From: Galerina marginata
Lineage: Eukaryota; Basidiomycota; Agaricomycetes; Agaricales; Galerinaceae
Assembly: GCA_023014335.1 (NCBI GenBank)
Contig: JAECYW010000008.1
Location: forward strand, 1,612,001 to 1,676,000
Reading direction: 5' to 3'
Length of the DNA: 64,000 nt
Made by a program: the position numbers and the translations under genes
The notes under the pieces: model-generated
What the model was told of the DNA's origin: nothing
What the model saw: the letters and a program-made list of their open reading frames with translations, nothing else
Database searches by the model: none
Part shown: positions 44,477-57,500 of the stretch, piece after piece
How positions within the stretch are numbered: position 1 is the stretch's first letter
How the letters are laid out: each line of letters starts with the position of its first letter

Positions 44477-47022
44477 ATGCCTCCATCGTCGTCGTCGTCG
44501 GCTACGACGCTCACATCTTTGCTCAACTCATTGCATACACATCTGCAGTCTCAGACACAACTTCTTCCAACCCTGCATGCCCAGCTCGGTTTGCCTCCAT
44601 CAGCCTTGGAAGATGAACTCAGAACCCTACAGGAACAACTTGTACAGAGCGTGGAAGCTCAAATAGCTCGCAGGAGGAAGGAAGTTGAGCTCTGGATGGA
44701 GAAATGCAGTGACCTGGAAAGCCATTGCCTTCGATATACTAAGGCTCTGGGAGGGAATATCAAGGCAACGGGTAGCAGCCTGGGCGAGTTGAGGAAGGAG
44801 CAGGCTCTTCCAAGGCGCTGCGAAATGATATCGGAGCATCAGGAAAAACTTCGCCAGGTGAGTCGGAGGGTATGTCTACCATGACCCGAACTATCTAAAA
44901 CAGTTATCAGGTTTACCACACCAAACTCGAACAGCTCAATACCCTCACAAACCGATTAAGCTCTTTAGCCCGTACTCTTGGTCTAGAATTCTTCGCTGAA
45001 GATGTTCTCGAGCAAACTGTAGCACCGGGAGAAAACGCTGAAGATACAACTGCAAACAGAGATGTCACTCCCGAAAGGTTCATGAAGCTTGAAAAAGAAC
45101 TTGTTCGAGGGAAAGCCGAAGTCGTGAGTCAAGGCTTTTTTCCTTCTTCCAGTCCACTAAACATTGTCATCGTGCCAGAGTAAGCGCTTAAACCAACTTT
45201 CAGCCACCTTGGTTCAAATAGATTGGCTGTACACGGAGTTAGGAATTCTGCCTCCTTCGACCGACTGTCCTTCTTCCCCAGCATTTGGAGTCTCAAGTTC
45301 TCTCGTACAATCGACAGCCTCGTCGTCCAACATCACTTCAACTAATGATCCATTCTTGGCCTCAACTCCAACACCGATTTCTAGATCTAGTTCAACTACA
45401 ATGCTTTTCCGCGACGATGTCATGGTGGCCCCTGAATATGAGTATCAACAAATATTGTCCACATTCGTTGCCAAAGTCGAAGAAGCAGATCCCGAAAAAG
45501 CACCACAGAACCAATCTGTTCCCGTTGGATTGGAAGGCGTCGATCCCACTCCTGGCCTTCTCAGTTGGGCCTCGTCTCTGCAGGCATCTTTGGAAGACAC
45601 GAAACGCAAACGCGAAGCTCACATTCAAGCGATGTACGACCAACTTGAATGTCTTTGGAAGCGACTGGGTGTCGCAGAGTCTGACATGGACGCCTTCGTT
45701 GAAACGCATCGAGGAAGCACGGAAGAGACTATCCAGGAATACGAGGAAGAATTGGAGAGGATGCTGGAACTGAAGAGAGAGCGTATGAGTACGTTCGTTG
45801 AAAGTGCCAGGGAAGAAATTGTGAAACTGTGGAATGACTTGATGATTGGAGAGGAGGAGAGAGCGGATTTTGCACCTTTCGCTGATGGTGCGCTTTTTTT
45901 TTTTGGCCCAGTTTTCCAAACTGACATACCTTGTAGACGAATTTACGGAAGAACTGTTGACAATCCACGAGGATGAAATTAAGCGCCTCAAGGATGAACG
46001 CAGGGTCAAGGCGCCCCTGTTGGCTGGCATTAAGAAGTACTTCGAAATATGTGAAGAGGAGAAAGAGCTGGCAGCCGCCGCTTCTGATCAATCTCGACTA
46101 ACCGGTCGTGGGCCACGCGATCCTGGTCGCCTTCTGCGTGAAGAGAAGATGAGAAAGAGAGTTTCAAAGGAAAAGCCCCGGGTGTGTACCTCATGTTCAT
46201 CCCCTTTTTGTACATTGCCTGACAGTTTTGCAGCTTGAACAAGATCTATTAATTTCGATACCAGCCTGGGAGGAGGATGCCGGCAGGCCTTTCCTCGTTC
46301 ACGGAGAAAGCTTCCTGCAAATGCTCATGGAGACAGTTAGCGCCACCGATCAGGAGAACAAGAGAAAGCCACCTCGAGCAGGCTCGGTGCCTCCTCGTGC
46401 GACGACTCCGGTTAATTCGTCAAATGGATATGTTCCAGGAGCCAAAACCGGTGTGGTCACACCTGCTTTCCGGACAAGCTCCCAGGTGTCATCCCAATCC
46501 GTTCCCAACAAGCGACAACGTTTGGGCGAGAATTCGTCAGTGTATTCCACTGCCCGGGCTCCCCTTGGGGCGCACCGAGGAGAAAATACAGGTGGAATTG
46601 CCAGGGCGTCGTCGCCTACCAAGATACCGACCAAAACACTTGGAGGATCGTCGTTGCCTCGTCCAGCAACCCTAGCGATGGTCGTGCCTAAAATCGGGAC
46701 GCAACATCATTCACTGGGCCACGGGAGAGTGCCGAGTACCGTTATCTATGGTGCTGGGGTGACAGGTGTTAACACATACGCGCCCGGTGCTAGAAGCACT
46801 TCGTCGTCATCCGTTCATGGATATGGTCGAGCTCCAAGTGCGGGATATTCAAAGACAACAAGGACCTCTGGGCCTGCTGACATTAAGAAGGCGACGCGTG
46901 CCCGAAGAGAGAGCTTTAAGCCTCGGCCCAGTATGGATACTTTGGATCTGGGCGTCGGTGTTGCTGTCGGTGGCTCGAGATGGGGCGGAGGATTTACCGT
47001 CAAGGAGGAGGATGAGTATTAG
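44477..47022 (+). CDS. ASE1: Ase1/PRC1/MAP65 microtubule bundler
   Basis: Predicted join is 44477..44857, 44911..45123, 45179..45887, 45937..46181, 46234..47022 (778 aa). The N-terminal half is strongly helical with heptads (LLNSLHTHLQSQTQLL, ELRTLQEQLVQSVEAQIARR) and repeated short Leu/Trp signatures (QIDWLYTELGI, DQLECLWKRLGV, EEIVKLWNDLMI). A spectrin-like microtubule-binding part follows (KAPLLAGIKKYFEICEEEKEL, GRLLREEKMRKRVSKEKPRLE). A basic Ser/Thr/Pro-rich, probably disordered tail with many Cdk-like SP/TP sites completes it. The family crosslinks antiparallel microtubules in the anaphase spindle midzone. Start: first ATG in good context (CACAATGCC); in-frame codons upstream without ATG are ignored. 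Confidence 0.92.
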
Positions 47023-47301
47023 CTGTGGGTTGTGCTTGTCATGACATTATGATTCTGTTTATTTTATTATCGTTTTGTATTTTTTACTATATTTCTTCAT
47101 ACGATCTAAATCTGTGGCTCCTGTGAAGCTATGGATACGAATTCAATATCAATGTATTGTGTACTATTATGTGTACTAGACTCTGCTCTTGAGCTTGATC
47201 ATGAGTGGAACTTGAAGTGAATTGTAAGTGTGACCAAGTTCATATCCATTGTGACCCGACGCGTTGAGTGACCATTTACATTTTGGTTCCTGACACAACT
47301 A

Positions 47302-50300
47302 ATGGCGAGAGGTCAAGGATCCTTCGGACTCTCCTCGGCGCGTGGAAGAGGAGGACGTGGCTCATTTCGTGCTGGAGGGTACAGGGGGGGTAGTTCCTGG
47401 CGTGGAGGTCGCGGTAGAGGCCGAGGTGGAAAGACGGGCGGCGACACTGCACCTGTTCGCGAAGATGATGGCACTCAGCTGGCCGAGAGGTTCGAACGGA
47501 CTGCTCAGAACGATGAGGTCGACGAGAAGCTAGGATTTACGAGGGTGGATCAGGGTGTAAAGAAGGAGGGTTGGTTGATTAACATGCATCCAGTACGTCG
47601 TCTTGCTTTTGACATTCAAATACGCGCTGACGTCCTCGGACAGACTCTCGTCAAAGACCCAGACTGGCCATCTGGGAAGGCTGCGGTCGATTTTTACTTT
47701 ATTCAGGACGATGGTAGCATGTTTAAATGCACATTTCAATACGAGCCTTATTTCCACATTGCATGCAAAGTAAGTTTTAGGCTTGAACATTTAACTTCGT
47801 CAAACTCATGTTATTCAGGCCGGTACGGAGACAATGATCGAGGAGTGGCTAAATAAGAAATACGAGGGCCTTATTTGCCGCATCGTGCGGGACAGGAAGG
47901 AAGACCTTAAGCTGCCCAACCATCTCATGGGACACCGTCGACTATATCTCCAACTCTGCTTCCGTAATATTTCCGACCTACTGACGGTCCGACGCGACAT
48001 CGTTCCCCTCGCTTTAGCGAACAGCGCGAAGCGAGATGCCGTCGACGCTTACGCCGAAGTTATTCGCGCGACTACAGACGCAAGCATGGACATAGACTTC
48101 GAAGAGGATTCGGGTATGGGCATGGGAGGTCGGTCGGGAAAGTTCGCTGCTCATCGCGACCAGGATCCTCGAGAGTGTATAGTTGATGTGCGGGAATATG
48201 ACGTGCCCTACTACCTGCGCGTTGCTATCGACAACGAGCTTCGGGCTGGTCTTTGGTACGCCGTGACGTTTACTGAGGGTCAACCTTCCTTCAACCAAAT
48301 CACCGAGCGAGTCAAGCGTGCCGACCCGGTGGTTATGGCTTTTGATATAGAGACCACAAAGGCACCCCTCAAATTTCCAGACCAGGCCATCGATCAGGTC
48401 ATGATGATTTCTTACATGGTGGACGGTCAAGGATACTTGATTACGAATCGGGAAATAGTCAGCGAAGATATCGACGATTTTGAATACACTCCCAAGGAGG
48501 GATATGAGGGCCCTTTTATCATTTTCAACGAACCGGACGAGGTAAGCATGGGCTAAATTCATCTAAGACTATTTCTTTCTCATTCCCTCCGAGGCTGCTA
48601 CTATCAAAAGGTTCTTCTCCCATATTCAAGAAGTCAAACCGACTGTAATGGCAACATATAACGGGGATTTCTTCGATTTTCCGTTCCTTGACGCTCGTTC
48701 TCAGGTCAATGGTATTGATATGTTTTTGGAGACCGGTTTTTCAAAAGATGCTGAAGACGAGTACAAGAGCAGAACGTGCGCACATATGGACTGCTTCCGC
48801 TGGGTTAAACGAGACTCCTACCTTCCACAGGGCAGTCAAGGTTTAAAGGCCGTTACTACTGCAAAACTCGGTTACAATCCCATCGAATTGGACCCTGAGT
48901 TGATGACGCCGTATGTTTTATTTTAACCATAGTGAGCAGAGTCGCTGATTTTTTCCTAGTTATGCAATGGAACAACCTCAAGTGCTTGCACAATATTCCG
49001 TCTCTGATGCTGTGGCAACATATTATTTGTATATGAAATATGTCCATCCTTTCGTCTTCTCGTTGTGTAACATCATCCCTCTCAACCCAGATGAGGTCTT
49101 GCGAAAAGGAAGCGGCACTCTTTGTGAGACACTTCTCATGGTATGGCTCTGTTTTGATTCTATGGGGACTCATTCTTACGACGCACGTCCAGGTCGAGGC
49201 TTACCGGGGTCATATTATTATGCCGAATAGGCATGAAGAGGCTCATGGAAACATGTATGACGGGCATCTCCTTGCCTCGGAAACATACGTTGGCGGACAT
49301 GTAGAAGCGCTGGAAGCCGGTGTTTTCAGGAGCGACATTGCGACAGACTTCAAGATCGTTCCTTCCGCGTGTCAACAGGTAATTGGCAATAGCTTTCCCA
49401 TTCTCATAAAACTGATTTTTTCCAAGCTCATCGACGATCTCGACGCAGCCCTCAAGTTCTGTATCACTGAGGAGTCAAAATCTTCATTAGACCAAATTAC
49501 AAATTATGAAGAAGTCAAAGCGCAGATTGTTGAAGCTCTCGAACTCATGCGAGACAATCCAAAGCGCACCGACGAACCACTGATATACCATCTGGATGTT
49601 GCGGCCATGTATCCCAACATCATGTTGTCTAACCGACTACAACCTGATTCCATGGTTGACGAATCCGTCTGTGCTGTTTGTGATTACAACCGACCTGGCA
49701 AGACTTGCGATCGGCGGTTGGATTGGGCATGGAGAGGCGAATTCTTCCCCGCGCATCGGGATGAATACAATATGATCAAGCATGCATTGAACCAGGAATC
49801 CTTCCCTCCCAAGCGCCCAGGCTTGCCGGAAAGACGATTTGTCGATTTGACGGCCGCAGAACAGACAGCCCTCCTGCACAAACGCCTTGGCGACTACTCT
49901 CGGAAGGTCTACAAGAAGACCAAGGACACGAAGGTTGAGACGAGAGAGTCGATTGTCTGTCAACGAGAGAATCCTTTCTATGTCGATACTGTGCGACGGT
50001 TCAGAGATCGGAGATATGAATACAAGGGACTTCTCAAGACTTGGAAGAAAAACCTTGACACGGTCTTGGGCGAAGGGCGATCCATTGCAGAGGTCGATGA
50101 GGCCAAGAAGATGATTGTTTTGTACGACTCTCTTCAACTTGCCCATAAATGTATTCTCAACTCCTTCTACGGCTACGTCATGCGGAAAGGTGCTCGTTGG
50201 CATTCCATGGAAATGGCCGGCATAACCTGCTTAACAGGTGCTACTATCATTCAGATGGCGCGAGCATTGGTGGAACAGATTGGCCGACCTCTGGAGTTAG

Positions 50301-53300
50301 ATACTGATGGTATTTGGTGCATGTTACCTGGTGTATTCCCAGAGAACTTCAAGTTCCAACTCAAGAACGGCAAATCGATCGGGTTCTCTTATCCCTGCAC
50401 GATGTTGAATCATCTCGTCTACGCCAAATTCACCAACCACCAATACCACGACCTTGATCCTAAAACAGGCGAATACATCGTCCACAGTGAAAATTCGATA
50501 TTCTTCGAATTGGACGGTCCTTACAAGGCGATGATTCTTCCCTCATCGAAGGAAGAGGACAAACTCCTCAAGAAACGATACGCCGTTTTCAACGACGACG
50601 GCTCGCTCGCCGAACTGAAAGGATTCGAAGTAAAGCGACGAGGGGAATTGCAGCTTATCAAGATCTTCCAGTCTCAAATATTTGAGAAGTTCCTGCTCGG
50701 CACAACCACACAGGAGTGCTATGCCGCCGTAGCTGAGGTCGCTGACCAGTGGCTGGACGTCCTCTTTAGCAAGGCTGAGAACCTGAGCGATGACGAACTG
50801 GTTGAGCTTATTGCCGAGAACAGGAGTATGTCGAGGACTTTGGCTGAGTATGGAGGCCAGAAATCAACCTCTATCAGTACCGCAAAGCGACTTGCAGAGT
50901 TCTTAGGCGACCAGATGGTGAAGGATAAAGGCCTAGCCTGCAAATTCATCATTTCTGCAAAGCCGATGGGTGCCCCTGTGACGGAGAGAGCCGTCCCAGT
51001 TGCCATATTCTCTGCGGAAGAGAGTGTCAAACGGACTTACCTCCGTCGATGGCTGAAGGACAGCAGTCTCGTTACTTTTGACCTTCGGTCCATCCTTGAT
51101 TGGGATTATTATATCGAACGCCTGGGCTCTGTCATACAGAAGTTGATCACCATTCCAGCGGCCATGCAGAAGGTTTCGAATCCTGTTCCTCGTATTCGCC
51201 ATCCGGATTGGCTGCACAGACGTGTTGCTGGCGCTGTCGATAAGTTCAAGCAAAACAAAGTCACCGACTTCTTCAAAGCCAAAGGAGATGCTGACGAGGA
51301 AGAAACCCAACCGATGGATATTGAAGACATTGGCACCACATCTGCGCAGCCTAAGCGCAAACGTATCATGGTCACTGAACGTTCTCTCGTTCGTCAGGCA
51401 TCGCCTGAACCGGCCGTGGACGACGAACCCTTGCCTGACCCATCCTATGATTATTCTGCCTGGATTCGAGCGATGCGACCGCGCTGGAAAAGGAGAGTTC
51501 AGGCCCGCTGGGGAGGCTCGTCGGCAGCCGTCGTACCATCCATGTTCAACAAAACCACCCGAGCACGCGCGAATCACCGTTGGGACATTGTGCAAATACG
51601 GGAGAGCAAGATACCTGGACGGTTCATTCTGTGGATGTCAATCGACTCCGAGCTGATTTCGGTCCCTCTGCGGATATCGCGCGAGTTCTATATTCACCTG
51701 AAGAAACCGACGGAGAGTCTCTTTCGGCCAGAGTATTATTCGGTTACGAAAGTGACGAGGAACTTGCCTCGTGATATTCCGTGCACCAATTTGTTCAAAA
51801 TAGTGGTCAAAGAGGACGTATATCAGGAGATTCAGGAGCACTTCATTGATATCACCAACGATCCTAATGTGGACGGCGTGTATGAGCTTCAGGTTTGTTA
51901 AGTTCTTTGTCTAGAGGAAATTCTCTGATTCTTGTTTTAGGTCCCACTGGTATTGCGCAGTCTGCTTAGACTCGGGAAGACGTGCAGCCTCGAGGACAAC
52001 ACATTGACGCTAAATAGAGCTCGACAAGTTGGATTCGACCTCCACCAGCTCGACCGATGCACAACGTCTTCCTCTCGCCAGCCCTACCTCAGTGGTGGCA
52101 AATCCGGCAGATACATATTCCTGTACCACGCCTGTGCTGCCAACGGGTCTTTACACCTGTTCGCGCTCTTCCTCCCCAATGGCGTTGTCAGGATCTTCCT
52201 GGTTGACCCCGCCAGCCGCCGTCAACCTGTTTCCCGTTTATCAGAGCTTTATCGCACCCTCTTGCAGAAGAAGAAGCAGGCGTATGGGCCGAGCACCTCG
52301 GTCGATTATCCGGCTTCGGTGGAGTTCTCGCATACATACCATTCTTCCGAGGTCACAGCTTTGAAAGCGGTCTCGCGAGAGCTCGGGTTGCTGGAAGATA
52401 AATCTTTCACAGTTGTTATCTCGTCGAGCAAGGACAAGTCCTATTTCGAGAGGCTAACGCCGAAGCTGGCGATGTTCCCTATACTGGCGATGTCGCAAGC
52501 CAAGGGCCCGCATTCGTTGGACGTCTTCCCCTGGCAATCCCACGTCGGGCAGAAAATGCTGAGTCGGTATTTGTCGCTCGGCACCTGGGTGGACAGGATG
52601 GTGTCTCTAGCGGATTACTATGATGTGCCGATTGGACACGTTGAAGGCGACCAGCCACTTATTTTGGCGGATATCAGTTTTGCGAGGCGGCTCGTGCAGC
52701 AGGATATGGTGCTTTGGTGGTCGCCCGGCGATTGGCCTGATTTAGGTGGAATTGAAAACGACAGGAGGCAAACGGAGCCTTTCCCCAAGACGGACTTCCA
52801 GTCGTCCGGTGTGTTTTCGAACGTCTGCCTGGAGGTTACCGTCCGCAACCTCGCGGTCAACTCAGTGCTGCAATCGGTGCTGGTTAATGAACTGGAAGGC
52901 AGTGGAGGAGCGACCTCGTTCGATTCTGTGTCACATACGATCAACGAGTATTCCAGTGGCGAGGCTCAACGAGACCTTACGTTAGGTGAATCGCAGTTGT
53001 CGGCGCAGACGTTTGGGATCCTGAAAGGCATGGTGAAGACCTGGCTGTTGGATAAAATTCAGGAAAATTCAAACAGTCCGGCGACTCTCGCCATTGACCA
53101 TTTCTGGAGGTGGATCAGCTCAACGGCTTCGCAGCTGTATGACCCAAGCATACACCGTTTCGTGCATGGGCTCATGCGGAAGACGTTCATCCAACTCCTC
53201 GCTGAATTCAAGAGGCTGGGGTCCCATGTCGTTCATGCTGACTTTGGTTCCATTTTACTCTCGACTTCCAAGCCTCCTGGGACTGCTCATGCCTATGCAA

Positions 53301-54407
53301 CATATATCACGACGGCTGTTACGAGCCATGAGTTATTCCAGCACATTTATTTGCATACCGAACGCTTCTACGACTTTTTGGTGTTTATGGATCCGGCGAA
53401 TATGGGAGGAATTGTCTGCGAAGACCCATTGGCTATCGACCCCCCAGAAGAACTGTGTATGGAGATGAGGTGGAATATTCAGCAGTTCTTACCCCCTGCT
53501 ATTCAAGAAGATTTTGCGGCTGTCATCCAGTATTACATCGTGGATCTGTTCAAGATCAGACAGAAGCTCAATGCCGTGTCAAGAGTCCCATTGCGGCCTC
53601 TACAAAATGGGGAGCCCGATGGTACGCAGCGCGATACTGCCAAGGCAGATGAGTCGGAGGCTACGTTGGAGTTCATCGCGCGACGGTTGACGAGGAAGCT
53701 CTTGAGGACCGTTGAAAGCATCCAGGACCGGGTTCATGATGCTGGGAAGGACGAGGAGTTTAGGTTTCCTACACTTCCGGGCTCGTATCTTCACCTCAGC
53801 AACCCAGCTCTCGAGTTTATCAAATTCGCGTGCGCGGTGTTCGGGCTGGCGAAGGAGTACCAGGTCGAGATTGGACTAATGAAGCGCAATCTATTAGACC
53901 TGATCGGGATACGCGAATTTGCGAGCGAGGCGACGTTCCGCAATCCATGCGAGCCGCTGAAGCTGTCAAATGTACCTTGTCGACATTGTGACGTCCTGCG
54001 GGACTTTGACTTTTGTCGCGACCCCGAGCTGCTTCCCAACAACCTGGAGGTGAATCCGAAGTGGCTCTGCAACAACTGCGGCGGCGAGTATGATCGAACG
54101 GCGATTGAGTTCGCGTTGATCGACATGATGCGCACGCTGGAGAGGGCGTTTGCGCAGCAGGACTTGCGGTGCTCAAAGTGCCAGCAAATCCAATCAGACA
54201 ATGTGTCGCGGTGGTGCAAATGTTCTGGTTCGTATCAATTTACGATGAACAAGGCGGACGCTAGAAGAAAGATACGAACAATTGTGAATGTTGCGCGGGA
54301 ATACAACCTGCCCAGACTCCGGGTGAGTCTATCAGACTTTTGCAAGTTGATCACATTTGCTGATATTAATTTAGGAATGCGGACAAGCACTCCTTGCCAG
54401 CTGGTGA
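47302..54407 (+). CDS. POL2: DNA polymerase epsilon catalytic subunit
   Basis: Predicted join is 47302..47592, 47644..47769, 47819..48541, 48594..48910, 48960..49140, 49193..49378, 49427..51892, 51941..54322, 54375..54407 (2,234 aa, like yeast and human Pol2). An RGG-rich N-terminus precedes GWLINMHP. Exonuclease motif I is FDIETT near residue 311. Polymerase motifs are [17 protein letters not shown] (about 665), [10 protein letters not shown] (the [4Fe-4S]-type CysX region, about 690), ILNSFYGY (about 851) and ELDTDGIWC (about 898). The inactive C-terminal half ends in two zinc modules, CRHC...CNNC and CSKC...CKC (about 2,111-2,191). It synthesises the leading strand and binds the CMG helicase. 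The 10-residue last exon ([10 protein letters not shown]) comes from a separate splice. The next gene starts 126 bp downstream. Confidence 0.97.
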
Positions 54408-54460
54408 ATCTGTGTAAATTACTTGGATGTATTATTGTAATATAACTGTTGTTGATGAGC

Positions 54461-54466
54461 CACGTG
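54461..54466. promoter_or_regulatory. CACGTG box upstream of kinase gene
   Basis: Context GAGCCACGTGTGAC, in the 126-bp gap between POL2 and the kinase gene, 68 bp before its ATG at 54534. Confidence 0.4.
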
Positions 54467-54533
54467 TGACTGTTATCAATCTACTACTACAAGGTCTCCG
54501 CACCGCTGCCCCTCCTTTTCTCTACATGCTGCT

Positions 54534-57500
54534 ATGCCGCCCACCGTCGGCCACAAACAAACCGCCTCGCTCAGCCAGAACCACAAGGCCCAACTAGCTA
54601 ATGCCTATAATGAACTGGGGAAGGAGCTCTCCTCGTCCAAGATTCGCGTCGTCGGGAACTATACGCTGGGCAGGGTCATTGGCGAAGGTGCGCGCTTCCT
54701 GGCTCATTGCTTGCCTTCATGCCTCATTTCTCGTCGCAACAGGTGCCTACGGCAAAGTCAGGATTGGCACCCACCGATTAACCTCAACGCGCGTCGCCAT
54801 CAAGCAGATTCCAAAGGCCATGTCGGCCTCCCTCACTCGCGAAATCCACCACCACCGCCAGCTGCACCACCCCCACATCACACAAATGTACGAGGTCATT
54901 GCGACGGAGTCCCACATCTGGATCGTCACCGAACTCTGCTGTGGTGGAGAGCTGTTCGACTACCTCGTCGAGAAGGGCCGGTTGTCAGAAGACGAGACGA
55001 GAGTCCTGTTCGGCCAGTTGTGTCTGGCCGTGGCACACCTTCACGACAATAGCGTCGTTCATCGCGACCTCAAGCTCGAAAACGTCCTTCTCGACGAGCG
55101 ATGCCGAGTCAAGCTCGGCGATTTTGGGTTCACGAGAGAATTCGATCGCGGAAATTTCATGGAAACCTTCTGCGGGACGACAGGTTACGCTTCGCCGGAA
55201 ATGCTGCAAGGGCAAAAATACCAGGGTCCAGGTCAGTTGCTTCTCTAATCATTGTGCCCTTCAAAGTCCTTACGCACTTTGCAGAGGTCGACGTCTGGTC
55301 ATTGGGAATCATTCTGTATTGCTTACTCACCGGAACGCTGCCATTTGACGATGACGACGAAGATGCGATGCGTGCTAAAATCATTCTGGGAGATTTCGAG
55401 GACCCTCTTTGGTTGTCAATAGGTACGAGGTTTCCAGCTGTCTAGTGAACACTTTTTAAACAGTCCACAGAATCTCGAGATTTGATCAAGAGTGTCCTCA
55501 CAAAGGATGTCACGAAGCGTATAACGATCCCTCAAATACTTTCGCATGCGTGGTTCACCGCACGAAAACTCACGTATGAACCCGAGTCCCCCATGTCTGC
55601 TATGCCCCCCTTCCCCTCTAACCGACCCTCCACGCCGGGAGAAGAGTCCCGGCGTAACTCGCAAGGCACTGCGCCCGACTCTTCAGAAGCCTCAACACAA
55701 GAATCCATATCCCCTCTGATCAAACAACCAGACCTTGGATCTTCTACACCTACAACACCAGACGAATCTATGGTCGACCCCTTCGAAAGCACCGATAACC
55801 TCCTCTTCCTAGGACCTTCTATTCACCGCCATCCGAGTAATTCCACTATCCGCAAATCCTCCACATCAGATCTGGAGTCTCTGTCGTCAAGGCTAGCCAA
55901 AACTGGCGAGAGGCAACCTGCTACTGTCATGGAGGAAGACCGCGACGAGCAGGTCAAACCCCATTCTCACTCTCCTTCTCCTTTGCTGTGGTCTGGGTCT
56001 GGTCCACCCAGCTCCAAAGCACCTCCGTCATACCCTGTTCGAACTCCCGCCCGCACTAAACGACGCTCTGTGTCGTCGATCATGTCGGACTCGGCCTCGC
56101 CGACTGCTGACAAGACCCCTACACCTTTGCCTATTCCCTCCGCCCGTGATCTAGACTTCTCATCTCTGCTCAGCGCCCGCACTCCAATGATATTTTCTAC
56201 CCCAACAGAGCGCCAGTTGTTGAATTCGCTTGCATTACTAGGTTTCGACACGGCGCAGATCGTCCATTCGGTGTTGTCAAATGCTTGCGATGCCTCCGGT
56301 TCTCTATGGTGGATGCTTCGCAAAAAAGAAGATAAACAACCACCGGAGGATGGCGAAGCGAGCGCTTTGGTTGCCTCTCCTAGAGACATCGATTCTTCCT
56401 CGGCGGAGAAGGATGCTAATACATCTAAAGAGGACCTTCATCACCACAAATCAACTAAAAAGAGGAGATACAAAGCCTCAACCGGCGTTCAAACAGATAC
56501 TGGAGTGCAAGTTATTCATTTGCCTATGAATGCACCCCAATTTGCACTTGTGCCACCAACACCGACTTTTAGTGGACGACCTTCTACCCCTCCTCGACCT
56601 GTATCCCCTACACGGTCACCGCTACTATCGCCGTCTTCTTCAACCATCACTGGGGACATGTCCTCGGCTCGTTCCCATCCATCGACTCCCAGTGGAAGCT
56701 TGAAAGATAAGGAAGCAGGCTCGAAAGGACGCAAAGCGAGATCAGGAAGTGTCAGCATTATGCAGCGCGCAACGACTGCGTTGGAGGCAGCCGGCCTGGT
56801 GCGGAAGAAATCGTCTGAAGCTGTCAGGGAAGAAAAGGAGCGCGACCGGGAGAGGTCCAGGGACATGGACCGACGAGGGGCAAGCGGAGACGAACCAAGG
56901 TCGTCGCATGGTAGTGGCGGTTCTTCAAAGCTCACGAAATCCCCACCGTCGAAAGCGACGAAGGAACCGACCACGCCTCCGCCTGCTGAACAGGCACACG
57001 GCCCCGCGCAGATGGGCTCTCCGTGGGTGCTGGCAGAGGCGCGGGAGTCGGTATCTCAGCCTCAGCACCCTGCGTCACCAGTTGCAGTTTCTGCTGTACC
57101 TGTGCGCGGGGAGATGTTGCATTCGCATAGCACGCCTAACTTTACAGAGACGGGCTCCGCCGCTGCTGCGACGAAGCCTCCTGGGCCGCCGAATAGGAAT
57201 CGGGCGAATTTGTTGACGGCATTTCGGTTGTGGTTCAATGAGGACAGGAGGGGGAAGCGGAAGGAGGTTGATACGCCTGCCGCTGCTGGGGGTGTTGCTA
57301 ATGCTCCTGGATCTGCGCGTGTGCCAGGATCAGGCAGCCGGAGGGGAAGTGTTTCGAATGGGAAGTTTGGAAGAGGCGCTCATCGGAATCAAAGGCCTTC
57401 CATGTCCTCTCGCCGTTCGAGTTCTGTCAATTCACGGCGGTCTTCTGGCACCTCTGTCCAGATGATTGCACTCGATTCACCCCAGCTTCCAGCTAGGAGG

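Noticed and set aside
49141..49192. Start of polymerase epsilon placed at 49040 by a long open frame
   Set aside because: The frame from 49040 enters through an intron; the true coding path comes from upstream exons with the exonuclease motif.
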